DNA of 64,000 nucleotides from the NCBI RefSeq assembly GCF_905147365.1, contig NC_056417.1:2502501-2566500 (forward strand), given 5' to 3'. This stretch comes from Aricia agestis. Lineage: Eukaryota > Arthropoda > Insecta > Lepidoptera > Lycaenidae. The translations under genes were made by a program, and so were the position numbers. The notes below the pieces were generated by a model. The model saw only the letters and a list, made by a program, of their open reading frames with translations, searched no databases and had not been told where the DNA came from. Positions 1 to 11,840 of this stretch are shown one piece after another. Position 1 is the stretch's first letter; every line of letters starts with the position of its first letter.

Positions 1-213
1 AACAACATCGGTTTACGGTTATTTAAAAACAAAAATAGTTGTTTTTGAAAGTTAAACAGCTATACCAAACATCTACGCGTCATCGATAGTGCGATGTAGG
101 TGCCCAACAGTGACATCTCTTGTAGATTAGAGTGCATTAACAACTATATGAAACTGTTCTAGCGATACTATATAGCGATGTAGACAACCAGCAACGACAT
201 CTATATTATCAAA

Positions 214-836
214 AGGAAAAAATAGCAAAAAATCACTTTTGTTGTATGAGAGCCCCCCTGAAATATTAAATTAATTTTGTTTTTAATATTTATTGCTATA
301 GCGGCAACAGAAATACGTAATCGATGAAAATTTCAACTCACTAGTTCTACCGTTCTTGAGATGCATTCTAGAGACAGATAGACATACAGACAGACGGACA
401 GCGGACAGACATCGAAGTCTCAGTAATAGGGACCCGTTTTTACCCCTTGGGTACGGAAACTTAAAAATACTTACCGACTATCATATAATAATTTATATGT
501 ATGTATGATAGTCGGTAAGTCACGAGTCACGACGGCCGTCGCTAGATGCATAAGATACATCCAAGAGACAGATAGACAGACAGACAGACAGATAGCGGAC
601 AGACAATGAAGTCTAGTAATAGGGTTCCGTTTTTACCCTCTGGGTACGGACACCCAAAAAAAATCAGCCAAGTGCGAGTCGGACTCGCCCACGAAGAGTT
701 CCGTACTGTAAACTGTTATAGAGCGAAAGGAGGGGAAAAATTGTGTTTTTGTATGGGAGCCCCCTTAATTATTTATTTTATTACAATTTTATTATCAAAT
801 ATTAAAAAATATATATACGTCCAAAGCCCTGACGAA
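214..836 (+). repeat. two adjacent copies of the GGTTCCGTACC-terminated repeat
   Basis: The family has inverted ends (GGGTTCCGTACC and GGTACGGAACCC), a GCCAAGTGCGAGTCGGACTCG head, a TTGTATGGGAGCCCCCTT core and a GACAGACAGACGG tail segment. Here the 3' half of one copy lies at 214-470, a second 3' end at 566-652, and a 5' half at 661-836. A 23-base inverted pair around 466-521 (CTTACCGACTATCAT) separates them. Confidence 0.65.
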
Positions 837-1313
837 TAACAAAATGGCCAAGCCACCGATTTTAACTAATCTGTAGAGTTTTTAGATTCTCCTCGTGCGG
901 CTGACACATTATATTATTATCAAATATTTTGCCGCGCTTTAGTGTAAAATTAAGGTTTTTAGATTTAGGGCTGAGTATGTAAGGTTAGAAACTTGGCTCT
1001 ACATGAGATCTCACTACTTTTTGACACGACGAACTATAATATTATTATGTTCTCATCTTGGCAACATTTTTACATGAAAATGTTTTTTGGTGGGATAAAC
1101 ATATTCTCTAAATGTAATGAAACTGTGGATTTTATCAACCTACTCCTCGCCTTAAAAAATATAAGTGTAACTCCAAAAAAACATTCCTTGCTTTGTGGTA
1201 GGTAAACAATTAATAATGTTATTTAAAAAAACTTGCGTAAAGTTTCAACGAACTGTGTTTTTTCCATCTAAACGCCCCTCTCTGTGTTGGGCCACAATGG
1301 ATAGCTATTGGAT

Positions 1314-1693
1314 CGTTTACATTCAGCCCTGTCGGGCGAGGAAGTGGGCAGCGCGATAGTGTAAAATAGAGTCACTCGCGCTGCCACTCGTCCTACCGGC
1401 ACTTCACATACCAGGTGGCCCAGCCACTGGTCCAATGTGTAGAACGTTGACGCATTGGCGAGCTTGCCGCGCGGTGTCGGTAGCATCAAAACACTTGTCG
1501 CAAGCGTGTGGATTACTCACAAGCGCGTTGGCAAGCGCACCGCCAGCGCGTTGGCGAATGCGCTTGCCTGTGTGGAGAGGCGGCAGTCGGCACTATTCAT
1601 AATAGTGCCGGGCTGAGTGTAAACAATCATTCGCGTGGCTACTTCGCAGTTTAGGGAAATATTTTCAGCACAGCGAGTGGCTGAATGTAAACG
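1314..1693. mobile_element. MITE with short TIR (CGTTTACATTCAGCC)
   Basis: A 15-base inverted end at 1314-1328 and 1679-1693 encloses a GC-richer core with several GCGTTGGCAAGCGC-like units near 1500-1565. The superfamily is not clear because no duplication is visible. Confidence 0.5.
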
Positions 1694-3142
1694 ACGCTTA
1701 CATAAATATTATGTTTAAATAGATATTAGTCCATTAAGTCATATATTTATACTGACTGCTACGACTAGCAGCTCTGGATTTATGTATCTAGGCAGTATCG
1801 GCCATGGCCTTTGGGCGGCAGCGTCCTATGGCATCCTAGGGGGGCCGGGGGGCGGCAGCGTCTTAGGATGGCGGCAGAGTTCGTACATAGGGGCGCGGCG
1901 GCAAAATTATGGTGGCCTATACTCATAAAAAATATAAATCCTCAACAGCAACACGGTGAAAGCCCTATTCTGGAAAGGAAGCTGCATTATCTGCCAACGA
2001 CCAAAGGCGAGCAGATCTCTGTGACATCCCTCTATTGTACATCAACGTGAACAATCTGGGCTTATGAAACATTCTCGACACGTGCCTTTCTCCCAGTTTC
2101 ACTTTTTATCACTGTTCTTGATGAATGGAAAATTCGGGACTGGCGTTTAACTTAATTTATACTTCGCTGCAATTGGACTCTTGTTCAAATAAAAAAATTA
2201 GACTAATCATTGTATTCATGGAATTTCCATTGTAAAGGACGTTTCTTTTCGGATTACCTTTGCCTGTCCCGACCGGGACGAATTAAAAAAAAATCTTTTC
2301 GGATTACCTGCTTTAATGTATTAGAAAAAATACAGGTAAGTAAATCAAAATTGGTCAACATAGACTAAAATATTTCTTTACAATCTAAACTCTTGTGGTA
2401 CGATAATTGCGGATTGCTACCATGATTGAGAAGCATGCATAACCGCTAATCATAGGCAATTATAGACGAATATGCCTCTTGACATATTCGTAATCTTTTG
2501 TCCATCATATGACCAACGTGGAAAAGCCGCATACGGCATAACAGTCGGTTCTAGGGCCAGGCGGGCTAGGCCATAAGTCACAACACTGCAGGTTTGTGGC
2601 GTCGTCGCATGGCAACTCGCAAGAAACTATAGTACCTACATTGCTTTTCAAACACAGTGATGTGGGCTGGCCTGGCCTGGCCTAGCCCTTAGTGACCAAA
2701 TAACACTTTTTCACCAACATCCAATAAAATATTCTAGTAGATCCAGTTAGATAGGAACCATTATGATATATTACGCTGATGAAGTAAAAATAGCAGCCAT
2801 CCATCAGAATATTACAAACCTTTTCTTTGGTACGTGCGTGGAATGACAGATGGCATCTTGCGGTATTTGAGCGGTATTTCGATCACGGAGTCACAGCTTG
2901 AGACAAACGTTTTGGGCCGAGTTAGCAAGCAAATTTTCCGAATAAAAAAATATATGCTGCGTTCTGAATTCGAAATATGTTTCCGCGATTTGGAAGGGAT
3001 GTTGGTTTTCCTAGTTTTTTATAAGTAAATCATAATAGTAAGGAACTGAAGCTAATCTTAGACTCCTTTACACTTGGAAGTCGATCGTTTCGTTCGGATC
3101 GGTGTGATTTGATTCATTATCATTGCGATACGACAGGTCAGA

Positions 3143-3290
3143 TAGTACGCGCGAAGGGTTCCGTACCAATATAGAGCAAAATCAGGGCAAAAATTGTGTT
3201 TTTTGTATGGGTGCCCCCTTGATTTATTTTTATTTTAATATTATTATTAAATATATAAATAATATCAGGCTTCATAGGCCTGATATAAAT
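3143..3290 (+). repeat. 5' half of the GGTTCCGTACC-terminated repeat
   Basis: It shows AAGGGTTCCGTACC, ATAGAGCAAAATC and TTTTTGTATGGGTGCCCCCT in order, then decays. It ends in a short stem (ATATCAGGC and GCCTGATAT). Confidence 0.55.
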
Positions 3291-3411
3291 AAATTAATCT
3301 TATGCATGAAATTGAGCTGATAAGTGTTAATTGTTATCTATTGCTTCATATTTTAGTTTTCAAGATTTTTTTCAATGTCGGTGGTGGTAATGCGTAGTAG
3401 GTATCATCGCA

Positions 3412-3417
<6 letters not shown>

Positions 3418-3495
<78 letters not shown>
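3418..3495. repeat. (AT)n microsatellite
   Basis: About 39 AT units, ending where the LINE begins. A shorter run is at 11817-11840, beside the repeat at 11841. Confidence 0.95.
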
Positions 3496-3496
<1 letters not shown>

Positions 3497-6121
3497 TTTA
3501 GTTTAGATTTAATTTTATTATTAAGTTAGTTTTGTATCAGCCCTGAGCACGGCAAAGTCCCAAACAAGCATGGGCAGCTTTCATAGTATTCCCTCTCTAA
3601 ACGAAACACTATCCTCGACTTTTTCAAACCTCTCGAAAAAATTTAATGTGACTCACATTAAAATGCTCAAAGCGTCCCAGGGCATTATAATGAGCTTGTC
3701 TCTTCTTTCGTTAACCAAAACATTCATGCGATATTAGTATCAGAAACATGGTTTAGGCCATGTCATAATTCCGAGGCGTACTCCTTTTATATGATGCGCA
3801 TGCTCCGATCCAACCTATTCGTATCCGTCATCGTCCAGCCCCTTGGCTCACTGATGAAATTAAGCTTTTGCAATTAAAGAAAAATAAGGCGAGACTTAAA
3901 TACAGACTTGATCCGAGTGACGCAAACAAAGAAGCTTATCGCACTGCGCGAAACCGTTGCAATAAGGCATGCAGAGATTCACGGAGACGTTATTACCACA
4001 AGGCCGTCTTAGACGAAAAGGACCCAGCACGTGTATGGCGGTTCTTAAGGTCGCAGGGGATTGGCAAGAGTAGCGTCAGCTCTCCAGCTAATACCATTGA
4101 CCTTGACGCCGCCATAAGTCATTTCTCGTCGCCCACTCCTTTTGATGCTGCAACAAAAAATCACACGCTCTCATTATTGTCTTCCACGCCAGTTCAGGAC
4201 GTGCCTGTGTTCGAATTTGCTGAAGTCTCGGTTGAAGATACTAAGCGAGCTATTATGTCCATTGACTCTGATGCTGCTGGCTGTGACAACATTAGCCGTA
4301 AAATGATTTCCCCAATATCAGATATTCTGTCCCTTCCTATCACCTGGATACTTAACAATTCTATCCGAACGGGTAATTTTCCTGCTGCGTGGAAAGACGC
4401 TGACATTATACTCTTCCCGAAAAAATCAAAGCCTTCCCTTTTTTCCGATTTCCGCCCCATATCCATCCTGCCTTTCCTTTCAAAAGTATTTGAGCGCCTA
4501 ATCTATTTGCAGCTTAATCATTTTCTCAACAGCAATAATATCATTGATCCTTTTCAATCAGGCTTCCGCTCAGGACACAGCACAACCACGGCATTGTTGA
4601 ATATTCTGGAAGATATTCGCTCCAATATGGATAATCGTCGTCTTACTATACTTGCACTTTTAGATTTTACCAATGCCTTTCGAACGGTTGATTTTGACTT
4701 ATTGCTCGCTTCATTAAGATCAATGAATGCCACTCCTAGCGTCTTAAGGTGGTTTGAAAGCAACCTTAGAGGCCGAAGACAACGTATTCGTGGTGATAAC
4801 GATTACTCCATATGGCATGGCCTTTTAGCGGGGGTCCCACAAGGAGGCGTACTTATCACCTTTGTATCACCTGTATCACCTTTGCTCTTCGCTCTGTTCA
4901 TCAATACCATTAGCAGTCGCTTGTCGTCTCTTTACCATTTATACGCCGATGATATGCAAATCTATACTACTTCCGATATTGACCATCTCAAGGAGGCGAT
5001 AAAACGCATCAATGATGATTTGCACCTTTTAGAAGAATGGTGCAAGTCCTTCGGTATTTTTGTTAACCCCAACAAAAGTCAAGCCACCGTTATTGGAAGC
5101 CCTAAACTTCTGTCTAAAATAAAGATTCAGGCACTCCCATCTCTCACACTCAATGGCTCCATAATCCCGTTTGCGGATACAGTCAAAAACCTGTTTGTAA
5201 TTTTTGACAACATGCTTTCTTGGAAACCACACATAAATGCAGTCAGTAGTAAGTTATTTCGAGCGAGTGCATTTCTTCGTCTGGTTGGTAATTTTCTTCC
5301 AATAAAAACTAAAATTTCACTGGTTCATGCATTGCTTATGCCAATTTTAGATTATGCAGACATCTGTCTCATCGATATTACGGAAGAACTTTTAGACAAA
5401 CTCGAGAGACTGCAGAATGTTTGCATCAGATTTGTCTATGGCCTGCGGAAATATGATCATGCCTCAGAATTTCGGAGGAATCTTCGTTGGCATTCTATCC
5501 GCCTGCGTCGAGATTGTCACGTCCTCTCCCTTTTGTACAGCATCCTGTTTGTTCCATCCTCTCCCTCTTACCTTAAAAAACGTTTTAAATTTTTGCATGA
5601 CACTCACCAACTAACATTACGCTCTTCAAGCAATCTTACCCTCGAGATCCCTCTACACTCTACTTCCTTATATTCCAAATCTTTTGCTGTGCGTGCTGCT
5701 ACTCTCTGGAACTCTCTGCCTCTAGATATTCGTCAAGCCGGTTCAATTAATATTTTTAAACGTAAACTTAAATTTTATTTCCTTAATATGCCCTAGTTCA
5801 TTACTTTTATATCGTTGCTTTGTGACCATCAACATAGTTAATTGCCGATTATTATTAATACTATATATATTGTCCTAGCTCTAGTTATAGTTAAGTCTAG
5901 TTATAGTGTAAACATTAAGATTGGTTTAGTTTGTGCACCTACACTATTTTCTTTTATCTTTATTTTAAATCTTGTCTACAAAAGGTTGACTGGTGGAGAT
6001 TGCTTAGTAGCAATAAGTTCGCCTTTTGTACATCAATAAGTAATATTTATTAATTTATAATTCATATTGTGTATGTATTTTGGTGTGCAATAAAGAGTTT
6101 TATTATTATTATTATTATTAA
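3497..6121 (+). mobile_element. Jockey/CR1-type LINE, endonuclease mostly deleted, RT frame intact
   Basis: The element runs from just after an AT microsatellite to a (TTA)n tail at about 6100-6121 that follows AATAAA. Between 3640 and 3800, broken frames match the start of an apurinic-type endonuclease (NAQSVPGHY, then VSETW with the catalytic-type Glu). Near 3798 the sequence jumps to the post-endonuclease region (PAPWLTDEIK), so most of the endonuclease is missing. Clade assignment is by motif style only. Confidence 0.85.
3868..5796 (+). CDS. LINE reverse transcriptase ORF (642 residues from a TTG; frame open from about 3799)
   Basis: Reverse transcriptase of a non-LTR retrotransposon. 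Seen in order: FRPISILPFLSKVFERL, QSGFRSGHSTT, LLDFTNAF (motif A Asp), GVPQGG, and YADD at about residue 365 (bases 4943-4954), then the thumb and C-terminal region ending in WNSLPLDIR and FKRKL. No internal stop. Oddity: a seven-residue in-frame insertion directly after GVPQGGVL relative to the copy at 17930-20275, from repeats of TATCACC at 4854, 4865 and 4874. There is no natural ATG start because the 5' part of the ORF was deleted. It is unlikely to be an active element without its endonuclease. Confidence 0.9.
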   Translation: MQLKKNKARLKYRLDPSDANKEAYRTARNRCNKACRDSRRRYYHKAVLDEKDPARVWRFLRSQGIGKSSVSSPANTIDLDAAISHFSSPTPFDAATKNHTLSLLSSTPVQDVPVFEFAEVSVEDTKRAIMSIDSDAAGCDNISRKMISPISDILSLPITWILNNSIRTGNFPAAWKDADIILFPKKSKPSLFSDFRPISILPFLSKVFERLIYLQLNHFLNSNNIIDPFQSGFRSGHSTTTALLNILEDIRSNMDNRRLTILALLDFTNAFRTVDFDLLLASLRSMNATPSVLRWFESNLRGRRQRIRGDNDYSIWHGLLAGVPQGGVLITFVSPVSPLLFALFINTISSRLSSLYHLYADDMQIYTTSDIDHLKEAIKRINDDLHLLEEWCKSFGIFVNPNKSQATVIGSPKLLSKIKIQALPSLTLNGSIIPFADTVKNLFVIFDNMLSWKPHINAVSSKLFRASAFLRLVGNFLPIKTKISLVHALLMPILDYADICLIDITEELLDKLERLQNVCIRFVYGLRKYDHASEFRRNLRWHSIRLRRDCHVLSLLYSILFVPSSPSYLKKRFKFLHDTHQLTLRSSSNLTLEIPLHSTSLYSKSFAVRAATLWNSLPLDIRQAGSINIFKRKLKFYFLNMP

Positions 6122-6418
6122 ATATAAAAGTACACATGTAACTAAGGAGTTTGAGAAAAAATCAAGTACCTACCTGTTGCCATTATTGATATTGAGCAAA
6201 AAAAGCCAAAAAATCATGTTTGTTGTATGGGAGCCCTCCTTAAATATTAATTTTATTTTGTTTTTAGTATTTGTTCTTATAGTGGCAATAACTATACTTA
6301 ACCTGTGAAAATTTCAACTCTGTAGCTATTACCGGTCTTGAGTTACAGCCTGGAGACAGACAGACAGACAACGAAGTCTTAATAATAGGGTCCCGTTTTT
6401 ACCCTTTGGGTACGGAAC
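6120..6418 (+). repeat. 3' part of the GGTTCCGTACC-terminated repeat
   Basis: It directly follows the LINE tail and ends AATAGGGTCCCGTTTTTACC then TTTGGGTACGGAACT, with two GACAGACA units before it. Confidence 0.6.
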
Positions 6419-7283
6419 TAAAAACGCGTTACCCACTCTGCGCAAAATGAAAACTACGTTGAAAACAAAATAATATATTTTCAGTCAGATTAATAAAAGT
6501 CAATTTTCATGATTTTTTGCTTAAATATAACAGACCGACCATCTTCTCGAAACCTATGCCCCTATGCCTAACCCCCCCCCTCCCCCCGGCCCCCCATAGC
6601 TAAAATCCTGGGTACGCCCATGGCTATAATAATTATTATTATACGTAATACTTATGCAATGCTAAACATAATATTATCATGTAAATCTAAGGGATAACTA
6701 ATAACTTAGTTAATGGAATCAGTCAGTACTTTGTGGAAATCCATAGCTTAAAATTTAGTAAATAGCTTAAACTAATAACAAACTAGATAACTAATAAGGA
6801 TAGGAATAACTTTAAAACACTACTAGTAAAAATCAACATCTAAGGAGTATTTTCCCTTCGAATCACGTTTAATTTCCGCTGTGAAATTCACCATGAAACT
6901 TTAATTTTGGGATTAAAATACACCAATTTCCATGTCGTTCACGTGTAGCGGTTTAGACAACCAATTTGGCTTCGTCACTTGGGGGGATTGGGGAAAAATT
7001 GGGAATAAATTGATCCAGTAACCGGAGCGTGGCGGCGCAATGGCTTAGAAAGAATAGGATTAGGCCCGAAACACCCCACGGGAGATTTATCGAATTTACT
7101 GTAAATATTATTGCCGGGGTAATGTCTTGAAACGTCGTCGAGGGTTAACCTGTTTTACCGTATGCCAGAACGCAGTATGTAGAGTCTTCGCTTTGTAGAG
7201 ACTAAAAAGCTACATCTCATAGATCGACTAGCTTTATCGCCTCTCAGGAGATATCAAAGCTTTGAAAGTAATGATAATACTAT

Positions 7284-7824
7284 ACTAGCTGTCCCGGCAA
7301 ACGTTGTTTTGCCATATAAAGTATTTCGCCCATATTATTTTATTGAAGTTACTAAATAAGTATGGCACCATGGCAACGTCCATCGCTATCCCGTCGCACA
7401 ATGGTCGCCGTTTACTATTCAAATGCACAATATCAATATAATCTGATCACCTGATTGTCTGACAAGTAAGATGATCCATGCGTCGGATGGGCATGTAAAA
7501 AGTCTGTCCTGCGCCTGATCTCTCACCGGTCGTGTCGGTCTTCCGTCCCACTGGGTTATGAGAGTAAAGGAATAGAGAGTGCTCTTGTGTACTGCGCACA
7601 CACTTGGGCACTATAAAATTACTCCTGCGTAGCTGGCCTGGTTTCAATGAAACCGGCCACCGTCACCGAAACCGGTGTGGGAGCTATTATTATATTATCA
7701 ATATAAAAAGTACCCAGTAGCCGATTCTCAGACCCACTGAATATGCATAGGTTAAAATCAGAAAAGCCGTTTGGAGGAGTACGCTATCTAACATTGTGAC
7801 ACGAGAATTTTATATATTATTAGA
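7284..7824 (-). mobile_element. Helitron-like element interrupted by a SINE
   Basis: On the minus strand it opens TCTAATAATATATAAAATTC and closes GCCGGGACAGCTAGT, that is 5'-TC and 3'-CTRRT ends of Helitrons. Its two halves are separated by the SINE at 7441-7695, which is bordered by a perfect ten-base duplication. Confidence 0.6.
7441..7695 (+). mobile_element. SINE (tRNA-derived family, 5'-truncated) with perfect TSD
   Basis: The body ends in GGTGTGGGAG followed by a TTA-rich tail. It is flanked by TATCAATATA at 7431-7440 and 7696-7705. The same family is present at 21659-21978 (minus) and, decayed, at 58860-59097. This copy lacks the tRNA-like head seen in the 21.9 kb copy. Confidence 0.75.
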
Positions 7825-7878
7825 TTAGATTAGATTATGTGTTAGATGTATTTACATAATATAGTTTGTATGCAAGAA

Positions 7879-7924
7879 TGTATACTAACTAAGTAATACT
7901 TAAGTATTACTTAGTTAGTATACA
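7879..7924. repeat. perfect 46-base palindrome
   Basis: Two exact 23-base inverse halves with no spacer (TGTATACTAACTAAGTAATA outwards), centred on CTTAAG. Confidence 0.9.
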
Positions 7925-8289
7925 CATGATAAGACACCCAATCATTGGCACTCGTCACATTATTAGCAATCCGAGTTCCGGGTATTTAAAGACAAAAATC
8001 TATTCTTAAAATTTATTCTTCAGCAATGCTCTCTACTAAGCAAAGTAGTAACACAATAGACATAATATAATTCTGTCTACTCTTGTAGTAAGGCAACTCG
8101 GCCTTCTCTAATAAACAAATAATTCACGCTGTATAAAATATTTGTAGGTACATGAGCTACATGATATTATAATAACGAATAACGTCGAATAACTATTCGC
8201 TTTTGCAAGAACATGATTTTAAATTAATTACACGAAATACAAGGGGCTGTTAAAATGCAATAATCCCATAATATTGATATTACCGCCAG

Positions 8290-8640
8290 AAATATTCTTT
8301 AGGCCGGCCGCATACATACGTTTTCCGAAATCGTTTTCCGTTTTCGGAAATCCAAATACATGGAATCAGTAGATGCCGCACACATTCGTTTTTCTTCGTA
8401 CTGAGCGAATTCCGCACGTACGTTTCTAGTGCAACTTGCAAGGCAGCCGCGGCGCGTTCGCACGTGAAGAAAAATTGCGCCAGTACTCTATGTACTCTAT
8501 AATAGCTTCATGCGCCAGTCTCACGGAATTTCGAATACGGAAAACGAATTTGGTAATCGCATGCGGAAAACGTGTTTATGCCAAAGACTTCTATTTAAAC
8601 TTGGTTTTAAATGCGACCAGCCTTTCATCGCTGAATTAAA
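8290..8640. other. TTTTCCGAAA-rich segment, probable decayed TIR element
   Basis: Inverse words CGTTTTCCG and CGGAAAACG cluster at 8320-8350 and 8535-8575. An AGGCCGGCCGCATACATACG end lies at the left. No gene is evident. Confidence 0.35.
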
Positions 8641-9054
8641 ATATTAACGTCGGAATTATTCTTTCTACCGTGTTCCACGTGAAACGAAATATTTATTGGA
8701 AATTGCGTTGTCAAAACGTATAACACAATATCGAGAGCGTAAATAAAATATCGTTTTACCTGGGACTGTTAATTACATGAACGAATTGGGGTTCCCGCAG
8801 TAAATAGATTTTTAAAGGCCGTTTTAAGGCCATCCCCTAAGCAAACGACCTTGACCATACATTTGACGCGTTGCCGAGATCGCACAAAATTCCTATTTTT
8901 TTACTTATCTTAGTTCAAAATCTATCTAAAAAAAATCATAATATTATGTACTTAGTTAATGACATTGTCTATCTATACGAGTAGGTATGTCGTGTGTTTC
9001 AAATAAACGTAATTTATAAATACTAGGGAGATGCTGAAAGTATGCTTCAATTTT

Positions 9055-9106
9055 AATAAATTGGTATTATTTTGGAAGCTAGCTTCCAAAGTAATACCAA
9101 TTTATT
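9055..9106. repeat. 52-base palindrome
   Basis: Halves AATAAATTGGTATTATTTTG and inverse, with a single mismatch, centred on GCTAGC. Another stem, 9517-9552 (AGTGGTGGGAATATG), lies 400 bases away. Confidence 0.85.
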
Positions 9107-10019
9107 GTAATTTCTATTATTAAAGTAATACATTGATGTCAGCTGGTATCAATGAGTAGGTATAATAAACAAAAATAGGAAATAACGGGCAAAGGAATGT
9201 TGATGTAAGTACTGAAGATTATTGCTGTATTTTTATTATTATAACTTTGTAGCTTTCAAATTATGAGTTTATAAGGCTCTAAATACGGTAAATTCCGGAA
9301 TCTCCGTAGGGGGAGCGCCTTAATCTTAAAATAAGTACTTACTTAGATGAGAAGCTTTGCTTGAGGACGGACATTGAAATACTTGCTTTCTTCAGAATAA
9401 TTTCGTTGCGGCTCCCAACTCCCAAGACAGTTTTACTATGCTACTCGTAGGCTTATTGAGACGTCAAAGGGTTTTCGTGGTTGGTTGTCTATTCTTCTGC
9501 AGTCTGCTGGAGTAGCAGTGGTGGGAATATGTTACTACATATTCCCACCACTACACTACTACAGCACTAGCACTACTGTGCTGGGGGGAAAATCGTTGTT
9601 AGAAATATTATTATCTGCAATAAAAAAAATCTATTTTTCTCTTGGCTCTACATTTACTTAATCGAATAAAAACCACTTTCTAACAATGATGTTACTTTTA
9701 ACTCTGTTTTACAATATTTTAATTGACTTCCAAAAAGGATTATTATTATTTTCAACCCTACGAATAATAAAAACTAACCGCCGTACTCAGAGACATTTAA
9801 TTACGATTAACCTTCAATTGAATGGAGAGTTTGACAGATGATGTATGGGGCTTATGTCAAAATTTTGAATGAATTACATTTAAGTAATTAATGTTCCACT
9901 CTGAGTGCGGAAGTGAAAGTAACTACGTCAAAAAACATGCTCTACAAATTACAATACTTGTACCTAAGGCAACATTTCAATACATTTGTGATTTGCAATA
10001 TTTAGGTGGCCTTTAAAAA

Positions 10020-10065
10020 CTACTGTTTTAAAGGTTCCTTTCGAAAGGAACCTTTAAAACAGTAG
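10020..10065. repeat. perfect 46-base palindrome
   Basis: Exact inverse halves centred on TTCGAA (CTACTGTTTTAAAGGTTCC at the left end). It is just upstream of the MITE at 10087. Confidence 0.9.
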
Positions 10066-10086
10066 TATGGGAGTTACGTTTCCTCG

Positions 10087-10249
10087 TTAGGGTTGATTCA
10101 GACCGCAACGCGACGCATAGATGCATTTCTTTTGTATGGATTTGACAGATTTCAATTGCGTCAGACGTCTTGCGAATCTGTCAAATCCATATTAATTTAG
10201 AAATGCATCTACGCGTCGGCCGTCGCGTTGCGGTCTGAATCAACCCTTA
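10087..10249. mobile_element. Harbinger-like MITE, TSD TTA
   Basis: Body 10090-10246 starts GGGTTGATTCAGACCGCAAC and ends with its inverse, flanked by TTA on both sides (10087-10089 and 10247-10249). Inverted arms are about 60 bases long, broken by one insertion (GGCCGT). The three-base TTA duplication is what PIF/Harbinger elements make. Confidence 0.75.
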
Positions 10250-10266
10250 GTGTCGACTTTCGATAC

Positions 10267-11060
10267 CTACATTTTTTTACCGACTTCCAAAAAGGAGGAG
10301 GTTATACGTTCGGCTGTATGTATCTTTTTTTTTTTGTATGTTCAACGATAACTCAGCCGTTTGTGATCCGATTTCAAAAATTATTTTTGTGTTGTATAAG
10401 GTTTGACTCGAATTTGGTACCATGTTTACAAAAGTATTAATCTGATGATGGGATCCTGGAGGAATCGAGGGGACTCCTTGAAATTTGTATGGAAACATAT
10501 AGTGATTTCAATTTTTTCTGAAGCATTCGAGGTAAATGCTACGAAAAAGTAAGATTTCGCACCAGGTTATACCCTGGATCCGAAGGTAACCAACAGAACT
10601 TTTGAATCCTTATAGATACAGGTTCGGGGATTTCGGCGTTGTTTAAGCAACTGAAATCATAAGCCAACACATCAATTTGATTGATCATCATCATCAAAAT
10701 CATAATTATGCCATGGGTCATCACATTATGACCCAATTATTGATGCTTTTCGTGATATTTTGCATCGAATCAGATGTTTTTGATGATTATTTCGCTGTTT
10801 GTGGACCGATTTTCAAAATTCTTGCGTTGTTGTATAGGGTATAATCTTGATTTTGTATAATAATTACGAAAGTGATGAGCTGATGATGGGATCTATGAGC
10901 AATCGAGGGAAATCCTTGAAATTTATCAAAATACTCATAGTGGTTTCTAGTAACTTTAACATATGTTACGAATAAGAGAAAGTTCATACGAAGGTGTCTC
11001 TTGGTCCAAAGACACTGAATAGAACTCCTTAAAGATATTTTTTTTTTAAATTGCAGCATA
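10267..11060 (+). repeat. ACCGACTTCCAAAAAGGAGG repeat, two partial tandem units
   Basis: Unit 1 starts at about 10276. Unit 2, from about 10787, repeats the blocks around GATGATGGGAT and AATCGAGGG and the following CCTTGAAATTT. Fragments of the same head are at 24684-24710 and 22586-22610. No coding frame is convincing. Confidence 0.5.
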
Positions 11061-11181
11061 GCTTAGATAACTGCAAGCATTTACCACAATTTCGCTTACA
11101 GTAACATAATGTGAATAGTTAACATTCGTAGTGGTTATTTACGCATAAAGCCTTATTTTGTAGATAACTAAAAAGAGTGAA

Positions 11182-11584
11182 ATTATTATTTTTAACAAAA
11201 AAATTTAAACCGACTTCCAAGGTGAAAACAATAATAATATGAACTAAAAAGTATTAAATAACTCTTACTCTATAATAGTGCCTTTTTCAGAATTCGTCTA
11301 AATCTCAATTATTTCTGTACATACTACAGTCTTCATTACTTTGAAGTCGGTAAAGTCCAGTCCCAAAAGCTTCAGATATTCTGACATTGACTGAACTCAC
11401 GATAAAATTAGCTGGTACCGACTTCAAATAATGAGGACTGTAGTATGTGCAGAAATAATTGAGATTTAGACGAATTCTGAAAAAGGCACTATTATAGAGT
11501 AAGAGTTATTTAATACTTTTAGTTCATATTATTATTGTTTTTACCTTGGAAGTCGGTTTAAATTTTTTTGTTAAAAATAATAAT
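11182..11584. mobile_element. MITE with about 170-base inverted arms
   Basis: The left arm 11182-11351 and right arm 11417-11584 are inverse copies with few mismatches, around a 65-base spacer. The arms start ATTATTATTTTTAACAAA and include AAACCGACTTCCAAGG. The transcript would fold as a long hairpin. Confidence 0.8.
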
Positions 11585-11840
11585 ATTGTATGAACTCGAG
11601 AGAGCCGTCGAAAATTCGAAATGTAAAATGTTAAGTATAGAAAGCGTTGTGTGAAAAATGTCTTGAAATATGAAATATGGGAGGCTCGCTGTGTGTCGCT
11701 GTCGGTATCAAACATCCCGGAATATTTGTACGGTAAACAAATATATCGACGTTTGTTCAGTTTTAGCCGGAAAATAATATTTTTAGGGTATTCTACGAAT
11801 ATTTTGGACTGAAAATATATATATATATATATATATATAT

